DNA from: Streptomyces sp.
Lineage (GTDB): Bacteria; Actinomycetota; Actinomycetes; Streptomycetales; Streptomycetaceae
Length of the DNA stretch: 64,000 bases
NCBI RefSeq assembly: GCF_019510245.1
Contig: NZ_JAEKKT010000140.1
Span: 1 to 64,000 of the forward strand
Reading direction: 5' to 3'
Of this stretch, positions 16,377 through 24,730 are shown piece after piece (the stretch's first letter is position 1; each line of letters begins with the position of its first letter). The position numbers were made by a program, and so were the translations under genes. The notes beneath the pieces are model-generated. The model ran no database searches and was not told the DNA's origin. It was given only the letters and a program-made list of their open reading frames with translations.

Positions 16377-18185
16377 TTACGCGTCCTCCGCCAACTCCAG
16401 CCAGCGCATTTCCAGTTCCTCCCGCTCACCGGACAGGTCGCGCAGCTGCGCGTCGAGTTCGGCGACCTTCGCGAAGTCGGTGGCGTTCGCGGCGATCTGG
16501 TCGTGCAGCTTGGTCTCCTTCTCGGAGATGCGGTCCAGCTGCCGCTCGATCTTCTGGAGTTCCTTCTTGGCGGCGCGCTGGTCGGCGGCGCTCCGCTCGG
16601 TCGTGGCGGCCTTGGGGGCGGCGGCCGCGGCGGTGGTGGCGACCGCCTCCTCCATGCGCTGCCGGCGCTCCAGGTACTCGTCGATGCCGCGCGGCAGCAT
16701 CCGCAGCGTGGCGTCACCGAGGAGGGCGAAGACGCGGTCGGTGGTGCGCTCGACGAAGAACCGGTCGTGGGAGATCACGATCATCGAGCCGGGCCAGCCG
16801 TCGAGGACGTCCTCCAGCTGGGTGAGGGTCTCGATGTCGAGGTCGTTGGTGGGCTCGTCGAGGAAGAGGACGTTCGGCTCGTCCATGAGCAGGCGCAGCA
16901 GCTGGAGCCGGCGGCGCTCACCGCCGGACAGGTCGCCGACCGGCGTCCACTGCTTCTCCTTGTTGAAGCCGAACGTCTCGCACAGCTGCCCGGCCGTCAT
17001 CTCGCGCCCCTTGCCGAGGTCGACGCGCTCGCGCACCTGCTGGACCGCCTCCAGGACCCGGGTGTTCGGGTTCAGTTCGGCGACCTCCTGGGAGAGGTAG
17101 GCCAGCTTCACCGTCCTGCCGACGGCGATCCGGCCGCCCGCCGGCTGTGCCTCGCCCTCCGACCGGGCGGCCTCGGCCATGGCGCGCAGCAGCGAGGTCT
17201 TGCCGGCGCCGTTGACGCCGACCAGGCCGATGCGGTCGCCGGGACCGAGCTGCCAGGTGACGTGCTTGAGCAGCACCTTGGGCCCGGCCTGGACGGTCAC
17301 GTCCTCCAGGTCGAAGACGGTCTTGCCGAGCCGGGAGGAGGCGAACTTCATCAGCTCGGAGGTGTCGCGCGGCGGCGGCACGTCCTTGATCAGATCGTTG
17401 GCCGCCTCGACCCGGAAGCGCGGCTTGGAGGTACGGGCGGGGGCGCCGCGGCGCAGCCAGGCCAGCTCCTTGCGGACCAGGTTCTGCCGCTTGGTCTCCT
17501 CGGTGGCCGCGATCCGCTCGCGCTCCGCGCGGGCGAAGACGTAGTCGGAGTAGCCGCCCTCGTACTCGTAGACGGCGCCGCGCTGCACGTCCCACATGCG
17601 GGTGCAGACCTGATCGAGGAACCAGCGGTCGTGGGTGACGCAGACCAGGGCCGAGCGGCGCTCGCGCAGGTGCCGGGCGAGCCAGGCGATGCCCTCGACG
17701 TCGAGGTGGTTCGTCGGCTCGTCGAGGACGAGCAGGTCCTGCTCCTCGATCAGCAGCTTGGCGAGCGCGATGCGCCGCCGCTCACCACCGGAGAGCGGCC
17801 CGATGACGGTGTCCAGGCCCTTCGGGAAGCCCGGCAGGTCGAGCCCGCCGAAGAGACCCGTCAGGACGTCCCTGACCTTGGCGTTGCCGGCCCACTCGTG
17901 GTCGGCCATGTCGCCGATGACCTCGTGCCGGACGGTGGCGGCGGGGTCGAGGGAGTCGTGCTGGGTGAGGACGCCGAGGCGCAGGCCGCCGGAGTGGGTG
18001 ACACGGCCGGTGTCGGCCTCCTCCAGCTTGGCGAGCATCCGGATGAGGGTGGTCTTGCCGTCGCCGTTGCGGCCCACCACACCGATGCGGTCGCCCTCCG
18101 ACACGCCGAGCGAGACGCCGTCCAGCAGGGCACGGGTGCCGTAGACCTTGCTGACGTTCTCGACATTGACCAGGTTGACGGCCAT
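16377..18185 (-). CDS. ABC-F family ATPase (Uup-like translation factor)
   Basis: 602 residues with two ABC ATPase domains and no transmembrane segment. Walker A1 is GRNGDGKTT (38-46), with Asp where Ala is usual. Signature LSGGERRR and LDEPTNHLDVE follow. The inter-domain linker has YVFARAERERIAATEETKRQ. The second domain has GVNGAGKTS, LSGGERRRLQLL and LDEPTNDLD. A C-terminal Lys/Glu-rich coiled coil (about 530-602) matches the Uup C-terminal domain. ABC-F proteins act on ribosomes; Uup also affects DNA transactions. The ATG at 18185 follows AGGAG; upstream in-frame starts lack one. Confidence 0.9.
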   Translation of the reverse strand: MAVNLVNVENVSKVYGTRALLDGVSLGVSEGDRIGVVGRNGDGKTTLIRMLAKLEEADTGRVTHSGGLRLGVLTQHDSLDPAATVRHEVIGDMADHEWAGNAKVRDVLTGLFGGLDLPGFPKGLDTVIGPLSGGERRRIALAKLLIEEQDLLVLDEPTNHLDVEGIAWLARHLRERRSALVCVTHDRWFLDQVCTRMWDVQRGAVYEYEGGYSDYVFARAERERIAATEETKRQNLVRKELAWLRRGAPARTSKPRFRVEAANDLIKDVPPPRDTSELMKFASSRLGKTVFDLEDVTVQAGPKVLLKHVTWQLGPGDRIGLVGVNGAGKTSLLRAMAEAARSEGEAQPAGGRIAVGRTVKLAYLSQEVAELNPNTRVLEAVQQVRERVDLGKGREMTAGQLCETFGFNKEKQWTPVGDLSGGERRRLQLLRLLMDEPNVLFLDEPTNDLDIETLTQLEDVLDGWPGSMIVISHDRFFVERTTDRVFALLGDATLRMLPRGIDEYLERRQRMEEAVATTAAAAAPKAATTERSAADQRAAKKELQKIERQLDRISEKETKLHDQIAANATDFAKVAELDAQLRDLSGEREELEMRWLELAEDA

Positions 18186-18234
18186 TTCACTCCTGCGCAC
18201 GGGGGATGGATCGCCCATCCAGGGTAGTCGGAGG

Positions 18235-19521
18235 TCAGCCCTCGTCCTTCTGCTCCTCCACCGGCTCCCCCTTCTGCTCCCCATGACGCCGCTGGTACCA
18301 CCACACCGCGGTCAGCGGCAGGGTGTCGGGGTCCGTGCCGGGCTCCAGGGGGCCGATGCGGTGGTCGGCCGCCACGCAGCGCGGGTCGTCGCGGAGGGCG
18401 AGCGCCGCGACCGCCTCCGCGCGCGTGCGCTGCCGCTCGTCGTACGTGAGCTCGACCAGCACGTCCCCGATCTCCGGCTCGGGGCCTCGGTAGTGCCACA
18501 ACCAGAAGCAGGTGCGCCCGCGAACCTCGGGGTCCGGGTCGCGGGCGAGGGTGAGTACGGCGGCCAGGCCCTCCGGGCGCAGCACACCCTCGTCCCTGTC
18601 CAGCAGGTCGGGCACCAAGCCGCGGATCCGGGGATCGGGGTGCGTGACGTGCGCCAGGCCGATGGCGTCGGTCTCGGGACCGCTCGTCCACGTCAACGCG
18701 TTGAGCAGGACGGAGAGCACGTCCGTGTCCCGTTCCCGCTCGGCCCAGGGAAGGAGGTCGAGGGCCCGGTCCTGAAGCGTGGGCTCGGGGCGCTGGGCGT
18801 CCGCGATGATCGTGCCCAGCAGCACGTCCGCGGCGAAGAGCCGGTGCAGCGGATCGGGTTCGCGGCCGAGCCGGGTGGCCTCGGCCCAGGTCTGGTCGTC
18901 CAGCCGCGCGCCCAGCGCCAGTACCGATGCCGTCCACACCGCGTGGTCGCGGTCCGGGCGGGTCAGGGCGCGTGCGAACAGTTCGGCGAAGGGCGTGCGC
19001 AGCCGCAGCCTCGCCTCCAGGGCGGTGAGGGTGGCGGCGTGGCCGTCGCCCAGCGTCAGCCCGCCGAGGGTGAGCCGCTCGTACCAGCAGCCGATGTCGT
19101 CCAACTGCCGGGTCCGCGCGACGGGGTTCGGCAGGCCGGTCCGGCGCCGCAGTTCGGCCTCCGGGTCGGTGGCCGCGAGACGGCGGGCGTGGCTCAGCAG
19201 TTCCTCGCGCGGCGGCCCGGGGTAGAGGGCGACCTCGGGGAGGACGGCGCGGGTCAGTCCCGGCGATCCGTCCGCCATCGCCCGCAGCAGCGGGGTGGTG
19301 CCGTCGGGCAGCCCCCGCAGCGGGTCGGCTCCGCCCTGCACCAGGGCCTCGGCGACCGGCTGGTCGTCCGCCGAGATCGCCATGCACAGCACCGGCAGAC
19401 CCGCGCTCCCGCCGAGGGTGTCCGGATCGGCGCCGGCGTCCAGGAGTTCCCGGACCTGTTCGGCGTCCCCGTGCTCCACGGCCGCGACGAGCCGGTCCGC
19501 GTCCGTGGCCCCCGTGCCCAT
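18235..19521 (-). CDS. Ankyrin-repeat protein with HEAT-like C-terminal half
   Basis: 428 residues. The N-terminal 90 carry about three ankyrin repeats (RLVAAVEHGDAEQVRELLDAGADPD, then AGLPVLCMAISADDQPVAEALVQGGADPL, then DGTTPLLRAM; each broken here to short motifs). The rest is helical with HEAT-like units such as HPDPRIRGLVPDLLDRDEG and DPDPEVRGRTCFWLW. There is no signal peptide or catalytic motif, so a cytoplasmic protein-interaction role is likely. It is encoded 50 bp upstream of the ABC-F gene on the same strand and ends in a Glu/Lys-rich tail. Confidence 0.75.
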   Translation of the reverse strand: MGTGATDADRLVAAVEHGDAEQVRELLDAGADPDTLGGSAGLPVLCMAISADDQPVAEALVQGGADPLRGLPDGTTPLLRAMADGSPGLTRAVLPEVALYPGPPREELLSHARRLAATDPEAELRRRTGLPNPVARTRQLDDIGCWYERLTLGGLTLGDGHAATLTALEARLRLRTPFAELFARALTRPDRDHAVWTASVLALGARLDDQTWAEATRLGREPDPLHRLFAADVLLGTIIADAQRPEPTLQDRALDLLPWAERERDTDVLSVLLNALTWTSGPETDAIGLAHVTHPDPRIRGLVPDLLDRDEGVLRPEGLAAVLTLARDPDPEVRGRTCFWLWHYRGPEPEIGDVLVELTYDERQRTRAEAVAALALRDDPRCVAADHRIGPLEPGTDPDTLPLTAVWWYQRRHGEQKGEPVEEQKDEG

Positions 19522-19609
19522 GTGTGCGCTCCCTCTTCACCGGCCGCGTCGGAAGCGGAGCCTATGCGCTCCGCTGGGAGTGCCGCGACATGCCGTGTGC
19601 CGACCGCCA

Positions 19610-19792
19610 CGCCGTCGTGGCTGGTCGCGCAGTTCCCCGCGGCCCCCTCCGGGGCGCCGTGCCCGTGTCCACTGCTACGCCGTCGTGGCTGCTCGCGCAA
19701 TTCCCCGCGCCCCCTCCGGGGCGCCGTGCCCGTGTCGACCGCCACGCCGTCGTGGCTGCTCGCGCAGTTCCCCGCGGCCCTTTTGGGGCGCT
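19610..19792. repeat. Three tandem copies of the dispersed hairpin repeat
   Basis: Units beginning CGCCGTCGTGGCTG start at 19610, 19678 and 19745, so the periods are 68 and 67 bp. Each contains CTCGCGCA(G/A)TTCCCCGCG and a terminal GC hairpin (CCCCTCCGGGG twice, CCCTTTTGGGG in the last). Spacer text between the units is also repeated (GCCCGTGTCGACCGCCA in the second, near-identical in the first). They fill the gap between ispE and the ankyrin gene. The array is too short and GC-rich, and its units too similar throughout, to be a CRISPR. Confidence 0.75.
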
Positions 19793-20704
19793 TTAGCGGT
19801 CGGTGGGCTGGTGGGTCAGCGTGGCGCCTGGGGCGGGGGATGTCGCCGTGCGGACCGTGCGGCAGGTGCCGGAGGTGCGTAGGGCGTCGGCGATCTTCGT
19901 GGCCGTCTCCGGGTCGCGTGCGAGGAAGGCCGTCGTGGGGCCCGAGCCGGAGACGAGGGCGGCGAGCGCGCCGGCCGCGCGTCCCGTGGCGAGGGTGTCC
20001 GCGAGTTCCGGGAAGAGGGAGAGCGCGGCGGGCTGGAGGTCGTTGGAGACGGCGGCGGCGAGCGCGTCGGCGTCGCCCTTGGCGAGGGCGTCGAGGAGGT
20101 CGCGGGAGGCGACCGGCTCGGGGATCTCGTGCCCCTCGGCCAACCGGTCGAACTCGCGGAAGACGGCCGGCGTCGACAGCCCCCGCCCGGCCATCGCGAA
20201 CACCCAGTGGAACGTGCCGCCGGTCTCCAGTACGGTCAGCTGCTCGCCCCGTCCGATGCCGAGGGCGGCGCCGCCGACCAGGCTGAACGGCACGTCGCTG
20301 CCCAGTTCGGCGCAGATGGCGAGGAGTTCTGCGCGGGAGGCGCCCGCGTGCCAGAGCTCGTTGCACGCGAGCAGCGCGCCCGCCCCGTCCGCGCTCCCCC
20401 CGGCCATGCCGCCGGCGACCGGGATGTCCTTGGCGATGTGGATGTGCACGGCGGGTTCGATGCCCCGGCGCTCGGCGAGCGCGAGCGCGGCGCGTGCCGC
20501 GAGGTTCGTGCGGTCGAGGGGGACCTCGGCGGCGTCCGGGCCCTCGCAGGTGACGGTCAGCTCGTCCGCAGGCGTCACCGTGACCTCGTCGTAGAGGCCG
20601 ACGGCGAGGAAGACGTTGGCCAGGTCGTGGAAGCCGTCGGGGCGCGCGGCGCCCACCGCGAGCTGGACGTTGACCTTGGCGGGGACGCGTACCGTGACGC
20701 TCAC
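19793..20704 (-). CDS. ispE: 4-diphosphocytidyl-2-C-methyl-D-erythritol kinase
   Basis: A 303-residue GHMP kinase of the MEP isoprenoid pathway, phosphorylating CDP-methylerythritol. It begins VRVPAKVNVQLAVGAARPDGFHDL, with the IspE-typical PAKVNxxL and RPDGFH. The ATP loop is PVAGGMAGGSADGAGALL (about 95-112), and the C-terminal GHMP motif LVSGSGPTTAFL is present. The GTG start overlaps the rsmA stop (GTGA), so rsmA-ispE are coupled, a pairing common in actinobacteria. The stop codon abuts the tandem repeat array. Confidence 0.94.
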   Translation of the reverse strand: MSVTVRVPAKVNVQLAVGAARPDGFHDLANVFLAVGLYDEVTVTPADELTVTCEGPDAAEVPLDRTNLAARAALALAERRGIEPAVHIHIAKDIPVAGGMAGGSADGAGALLACNELWHAGASRAELLAICAELGSDVPFSLVGGAALGIGRGEQLTVLETGGTFHWVFAMAGRGLSTPAVFREFDRLAEGHEIPEPVASRDLLDALAKGDADALAAAVSNDLQPAALSLFPELADTLATGRAAGALAALVSGSGPTTAFLARDPETATKIADALRTSGTCRTVRTATSPAPGATLTHQPTDR

Positions 20705-21570
20705 TTACCGGACTCCTTGTGCTCGGCGATCCTCGCGAACTCTTCCACGGTCAGCGCCTCGCCGCGGGCCTGCGGGGAGACCCCGGCGGCGACCAGCGCC
20801 GCCTCCGCGGCCGCCGCGGACCCGGCCCACCCGGCGAGCGCCGCCCGCAGGGTCTTGCGGCGCTGCGCGAACGCCGCGTCGACGACCGCGAAGACCTCGC
20901 GCTTCGAGGCGGTCGTCTTGAGCGGCTCCGCGCGCCGGACGAGGGAGACGAGCCCGCTGTCGACGTTGGGCGCGGGCCAGAAGACGTTGCGCCCGATGGC
21001 ACCGGCGCGCTTCACCTCGGCGTACCAGTTGGCCTTGACGGAGGGCACGCCGTACACCTTGTTGCCGGGTCCGGCGGCGAGCCGGTCGGCGACCTCGGAC
21101 TGCACCATGACCAGCGTCCGCTCGATGCTCGGGAAGGTGTCGAGCATGTGGAGGAGGACGGGGACGGCGACGTTGTAGGGGAGGTTCGCGACGAGGGCGG
21201 TCGGCGGCGGGCCGGGCAGCTCGGTGACGTGCATGGCGTCGGAGTGGACCAGCGCGAACCGGTCCGCGCGCGCCGGCATGCGCGCCGTGATCGTCGCGGG
21301 CAGGGCGCCGGCCAGCACGTCGTCGATCTCGACGGCGGTGACCCGGTCGGCGACCTCCAGGAGCGCGAGCGTGAGGGACCCGAGCCCCGGGCCGACCTCC
21401 ACGACGACGTCGTCCGGGCGGACCTCGGCGGTGCGGACGATACGCCGGACCGTGTTGGCGTCGATCACGAAGTTCTGGCCGCGCTGCTTGGTGGGGCGGA
21501 CACCGAGCGCTGCCGCCAGTTCACGGATGTCGGCGGGGCCGAGGAGGGCGTCGGGGATGGGGCTGCTCAC
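20701..21570 (-). CDS. rsmA: 16S rRNA dimethyladenosine transferase
   Basis: 289 residues; RsmA (KsgA) dimethylates two adjacent adenosines in helix 45 of 16S rRNA during small-subunit maturation. Visible features: the N-terminal QRGQNFVIDANTVRRIV typical of the family, the SAM motif VVEVGPGLGSLT (about 60-71), the catalytic NLPYNVAVP (about 130), and a helical C-terminal domain with FAQRRKTLRAAL. The start is GTG at 21570. It lies downstream of rpfB and is coupled to ispE. Confidence 0.95.
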   Translation of the reverse strand: MSSPIPDALLGPADIRELAAALGVRPTKQRGQNFVIDANTVRRIVRTAEVRPDDVVVEVGPGLGSLTLALLEVADRVTAVEIDDVLAGALPATITARMPARADRFALVHSDAMHVTELPGPPPTALVANLPYNVAVPVLLHMLDTFPSIERTLVMVQSEVADRLAAGPGNKVYGVPSVKANWYAEVKRAGAIGRNVFWPAPNVDSGLVSLVRRAEPLKTTASKREVFAVVDAAFAQRRKTLRAALAGWAGSAAAAEAALVAAGVSPQARGEALTVEEFARIAEHKESGK

Positions 21571-21633
21571 GGGACAAGGGTACGGGCCGCCGGGGACGCC
21601 TCCGGCCGGTCGCCCGTGCCGCCGCTTCCCCGG

Positions 21634-23043
21634 TCACTTGTGCAGGCGCGCCCCGCAGTGCGGCCAGGGCGTGGAGCCGCGGCTCACGTAGAGCTTCTTC
21701 GCGCGGAACGTCTGCTCCTCCGCCGAGGCGTCCTGCGGGCGGCCGTTGCCGCCGAGGCTGTGCCAGGTGTGGGTGTCGAACTGGTACAGCCCGCCGTACG
21801 TCCCGGAGGGGTCCACGGCGTGTGCGCGGCCGCCGGACTCGCAGACGGCGAGGCCGTGCCAGTTCAGGCCGTCGGCGCCGGTCACGGAGTCGGGGTGCGG
21901 CTTGGTCCCGACCTTGACCAGCTGGGTGCGCGGCCGGCGGACCACCTCGGCCGTCTCGCGGCGCGGCTTCTGCCGGACGCCGTTGACGGACCGCAGGTAG
22001 TAGGTCACACGGCGCAGCCCCGGCCGCCCGGCCTGCTCCACCACCTCGGTGCCCTTGAACAGCGTCGGGTCCGCCGTCCGCCGTACCTGGAACGGGATGG
22101 TCTCCTCGCGCACCTCCTTGCTGCCCGTGACGCGCAGCACGGTCACCGTCTGCCCGTCGCGCGGGAAGCCGGACTGGGAGACGGAGGTGGTGTCCTGGCC
22201 GTGCAGGGTGATCCCGGCCTCCTCGACGGCCTCGCCGACGGTCGCGGCGTTGGTGCGGATGGTCCGGGTCCGGCCGTCGGCCAGGATGGTGACCGTGCGC
22301 TCGGTGCGTACGTCGAGCGCGAGCCCGGCGCGTCCGATGTTCTGGGAGCGCGAGGCAGACAGGTACGCGCCCTCGGCACGCACCCCGAGTTGTCTGAGCG
22401 CCCCGTCCACCGTGCGCGCCGTCGTCCACACCTCGCGCCGCTCGCCGTCCAGCGTGAGCCGTACGGGACGGCCGTAGCGCACCGCGACCTCGTCGCCGCT
22501 GGCCAGGGCCGTACCGGGGGCGGGCGCGACCACGTCGTGCGCCCCGAGCGGTACGCCCTCCTCGGCCAGCAGGCCGGTCACGTCGTCCGCGAAGGTGTGC
22601 AGGGTGCGCGGCCGTCCGTCGACGGTCAGCTCGACCGCCTTGTCCTTGGCGAGGAACGCGGTGGTGCCGCCCGCGAGGAACGCGACGACCAGGGCCTGCG
22701 GCAGCAGCCGGCGCACGGCGGACTCGGGGCGCCGGGAGTTCCGCGCCTTACGCCGGCGTGCGGCGCGACGTCCCGCGCCGGCACGCACACCCGCCTCCCG
22801 CGCCTCCTCCGCCGCCCCGCGCTCGTCCTGCCGCGGCAGCACCTGCTCACCGACGTACGACCGCGCTGCCTGCGCCGCCTGCGCCGCGGCCTCGTACGCC
22901 GGCTGGTACGTGTCCTCCCCGTACGCCGTGCCGTAGGCAAGCGTCTCGGCGTCGTGCGCGCCATACCTCTCCTGCGCGCCGTGCACTCCGGGCGCACCGT
23001 AGGGCTCGTACGCCCCAGACGTCTCGTACTGCGATGTGCTCAC
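21634..23043 (-). CDS. rpfB: Resuscitation-promoting factor, RpfB-type
   Basis: 469 residues. A Tyr/Glu/Ala-rich cytoplasmic leader and basic cluster (GAGRRAARRRKARNSRRP) precede one membrane anchor (LPQALVVAFLAGGTTAFLA). Then come three DUF348 repeats (ELTVDGRPRTLHTFADDV, RLTLDGERREVWTTARTV, TILADGRTRTIRTNAATV), a G5 domain (EETIPFQVRRTADPTLFKG), and a C-terminal lysozyme-like Rpf domain LNWHGLAVCESGG with catalytic Glu402. Rpf enzymes cleave peptidoglycan and promote spore germination or exit from dormancy. GTG 23043 was chosen over upstream starts because of a GGAG site. Confidence 0.92.
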   Translation of the reverse strand: MSTSQYETSGAYEPYGAPGVHGAQERYGAHDAETLAYGTAYGEDTYQPAYEAAAQAAQAARSYVGEQVLPRQDERGAAEEAREAGVRAGAGRRAARRRKARNSRRPESAVRRLLPQALVVAFLAGGTTAFLAKDKAVELTVDGRPRTLHTFADDVTGLLAEEGVPLGAHDVVAPAPGTALASGDEVAVRYGRPVRLTLDGERREVWTTARTVDGALRQLGVRAEGAYLSASRSQNIGRAGLALDVRTERTVTILADGRTRTIRTNAATVGEAVEEAGITLHGQDTTSVSQSGFPRDGQTVTVLRVTGSKEVREETIPFQVRRTADPTLFKGTEVVEQAGRPGLRRVTYYLRSVNGVRQKPRRETAEVVRRPRTQLVKVGTKPHPDSVTGADGLNWHGLAVCESGGRAHAVDPSGTYGGLYQFDTHTWHSLGGNGRPQDASAEEQTFRAKKLYVSRGSTPWPHCGARLHK

Positions 23044-23200
23044 GCCGACACGCTCCAGAGGGCCAGAGGGGTCCGGATCGGGCCCCCAGAACCTAGCGGA
23101 GCGTTCGTCACTCTCCAAAGCGGCACGACTACCCAGGGTCGCGACCAGACCGAAGGCGCACCCCCTCGAACGTTATGCGCCAGTTATGATCGATACACCC

Positions 23201-24133
23201 TCAGTAATCGAAGGCGCGGGCCGTGTTCGCGCCCAGGGCCGCCGCCAGCGCGTCCTCGTCGATGCCGCGCACGGCGGCCATCGCGCGCACCGTGACCGGA
23301 ATGAGATACGGGGCGTTGGGCCGTCCGCGGTACGGCGCCGGGGTCAGGAAGGGCGCGTCGGTCTCCACGAGCAGCAGTTCCAGGGGGGCCACCGCCACCG
23401 CGTCGCGCAGGTTCTGGGCGTTCTTGAAGGTGACGTTGCCGGCGAAGGACATGAAGTACCCCTCACGGGCGCACTCCTCGGCCATCGCGGCGTCCCCGGA
23501 GTAGCAGTGGAACACCGTCCGCTCGGGGGCGCCCTCCTCCTTGAGGACACGCAGCACGTCGGCGTGGGCGTCGCGGTCGTGGATGACGAGGGCCTTGCCG
23601 TGCCGCTTGGCGATCTCGATGTGGGCGCGGAAGGAGCGCTCCTGGGCCGCCTTGCCCTCGGGCCCGGTGCGGAAGTAGTCGAGCCCGGTCTCGCCGACAC
23701 CCTTCACCTGGGGCAGCCCGGCCAGCCGGTCGATCTCCGCGAGCGCCTCGTCGAGCGCCGCGTCCCCGCCGGCCACCCGCGCCCCCTGCCGGGACCAGCC
23801 TCCCCCAGCCCCAGGGGGCTGGGAGGTGCCCCCAGGGTCCCCGTGCACGATCCGCGGGGCCTCGTTGGGATGCAGCGCCACGGTCGCATGGACGTTCGCG
23901 TGCACGGCGGCGGTGTCGGCCGCCCACCGCGAGCCCTTGATGTCACAGCCGACCTGGACGACGGTCGTGACGCCGACCGACGCGGCCTTCGCGAGGCCCT
24001 CCTCGACCGTGCCGGACTGCATGTCGAGATGCGTGTGGGAGTCGGCGACGGGCACCCGGAGGGGTTCCGGGAGCGGCGGCGCCGCGTTCTTGTCCGCCGT
24101 GCGGGAGGCCGTACCAGGGGCGTTCGAAGGCAT
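23201..24133 (-). CDS. tatD: TatD-family deoxyribonuclease/hydrolase
   Basis: A 310-residue TIM-barrel metal hydrolase. Metal ligands are visible in VADSHTHLD (30-37), GETGLDYFR and HCYSGDAAMAEE, and the C-terminal LLVETDAPFLTPAPYRGRPN is diagnostic. TatD proteins are 3'-5' exonucleases implicated in DNA repair. Residues 99-119 (PGGTSQPPGAGGGWSRQGA) interrupt an otherwise regular fold and are encoded by a palindromic repeat (see the repeat at 23797-23835). The gene lies just upstream of rpfB. Confidence 0.88.
   Translation of the reverse strand: MPSNAPGTASRTADKNAAPPLPEPLRVPVADSHTHLDMQSGTVEEGLAKAASVGVTTVVQVGCDIKGSRWAADTAAVHANVHATVALHPNEAPRIVHGDPGGTSQPPGAGGGWSRQGARVAGGDAALDEALAEIDRLAGLPQVKGVGETGLDYFRTGPEGKAAQERSFRAHIEIAKRHGKALVIHDRDAHADVLRVLKEEGAPERTVFHCYSGDAAMAEECAREGYFMSFAGNVTFKNAQNLRDAVAVAPLELLLVETDAPFLTPAPYRGRPNAPYLIPVTVRAMAAVRGIDEDALAAALGANTARAFDY
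23797..23835. repeat. Palindromic repeat inserted in frame in tatD
   Basis: The hairpin CCCAGCC (23804-23810), loop CCAGGG, GGCTGGG (23817-23823), flanked by ACCAGCCTC and AGGTGCCCCCA, resembles small palindromes that recur in Streptomyces genomes. A relative of this hairpin is nested in the repeat at 4817-4837. In tatD it encodes a Gly/Pro/Ser-rich loop of about 20 residues without breaking the frame. Confidence 0.55.
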
Positions 24134-24204
24134 GCCCCGATCCTACGAAAGGGGCATGCCCGCCGGTTCCCCGCCCGGGTCGCCCGCCTTGCGCCGGACC
24201 CGGG

Positions 24205-24639
24205 TCAGCTCGCCTTGCGCTGGAAGGGATGCAGGAGATCCGACAGGTGCCAGTGGTGCGGCTGACCGACGTCCGCGGAGGTCTCCGTCGCCTCGGCCGG
24301 CCCGCTCTCCGCACCGGCCTGTCCGGCAGGGCGGTCCTGTGCCGACGGCCGATGCGACCGCTGCGCGGCGTTCCGCACCGACGAGACCTGTCCCGCGCGC
24401 ATGATCCGCAGGACCTGGCCGTCGCAGTTCTGGCACGAGGGCCTGCTCAGCGGGGACGGGACGACCCGGCCGTTCGCCACGTACCTGACGAACTCGTGGT
24501 TGTCGGCGTCGGTGTGGTGCTGTATCTCGTACGACTGCTCCCAGCCGTGCCCGCAGCGCATGCAGGCGAAGGAATACGACTCGTGGACGACGGCTGTGGC
24601 CGCACCTCGGAGGCCGGTCTGCCCTGCGATCTCACTCAT
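24205..24639 (-). CDS. Small zinc-ribbon protein, conserved hypothetical
   Basis: 144 residues. Two Cys pairs, FACMRCGHGW (about residues 25-34) and PSCQNCDGQV, form a zinc-ribbon-like module in the first half. His residues (QHHTDADNHEF) lie between the pairs. The second half is Ser/Ala/Pro-rich and probably disordered, ending HHWHLSDLLHPFQRKAS. The ATG at 24639 is preceded by GAGGAG. The function is unknown; the fold suggests nucleic-acid or protein binding. Its upstream region can form several hairpins (24650-24730). Confidence 0.72.
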   Translation of the reverse strand: MSEIAGQTGLRGAATAVVHESYSFACMRCGHGWEQSYEIQHHTDADNHEFVRYVANGRVVPSPLSRPSCQNCDGQVLRIMRAGQVSSVRNAAQRSHRPSAQDRPAGQAGAESGPAEATETSADVGQPHHWHLSDLLHPFQRKAS

Positions 24640-24649
24640 GCCAGCTCCT

Positions 24650-24730
24650 CTTGTCCGCTTGGACAAGCACGCACCCCCGGCGCGGGGATTCCCCCCGGAA
24701 TCCCATGGGGGTGAGGGACGGGTGCGTCCC
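24650..24730 (-). promoter_or_regulatory. Foldable leader of the zinc-ribbon gene (possible cis-regulatory RNA)
   Basis: Directly beside the ribosome site is CTTGTCC-loop-GGACAAG (24650-24656 with 24661-24667). Next, 24669-24676 (ACGCACCC) pairs perfectly with 24720-24727 (GGGTGCGT), enclosing GGGATTCC-CCCC-GGAATCCC. The outer arm 24720-24727 can instead pair locally as GGGACG-GGTG-CGTCCC (24715-24730). The two pairings exclude each other. Whether it is transcribed as a leader is not known; GC-rich DNA produces chance hairpins. Confidence 0.45.

Noticed and set aside
13102..17100. Very long plus-strand open frame (over 1300 codons) across the propeller genes
   Set aside because: It is antisense to two clear propeller genes and part of the ABC-F gene. 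High third-position G+C leaves few stop codons in the antisense frame, and its translation is Gly/Ala/Arg/Val-rich without motifs.
19610..19792. Possible CRISPR array
   Set aside because: Only three units, with the 'spacers' also repeated and no cas genes nearby; it is a tandem copy of a dispersed hairpin repeat.
23044..23200. c-di-AMP (ydaO-type) riboswitch upstream of rpfB, as known for some Streptomyces rpf genes
   Set aside because: The 157-bp region shows none of the conserved ydaO blocks that I could recognise and is short for that class.
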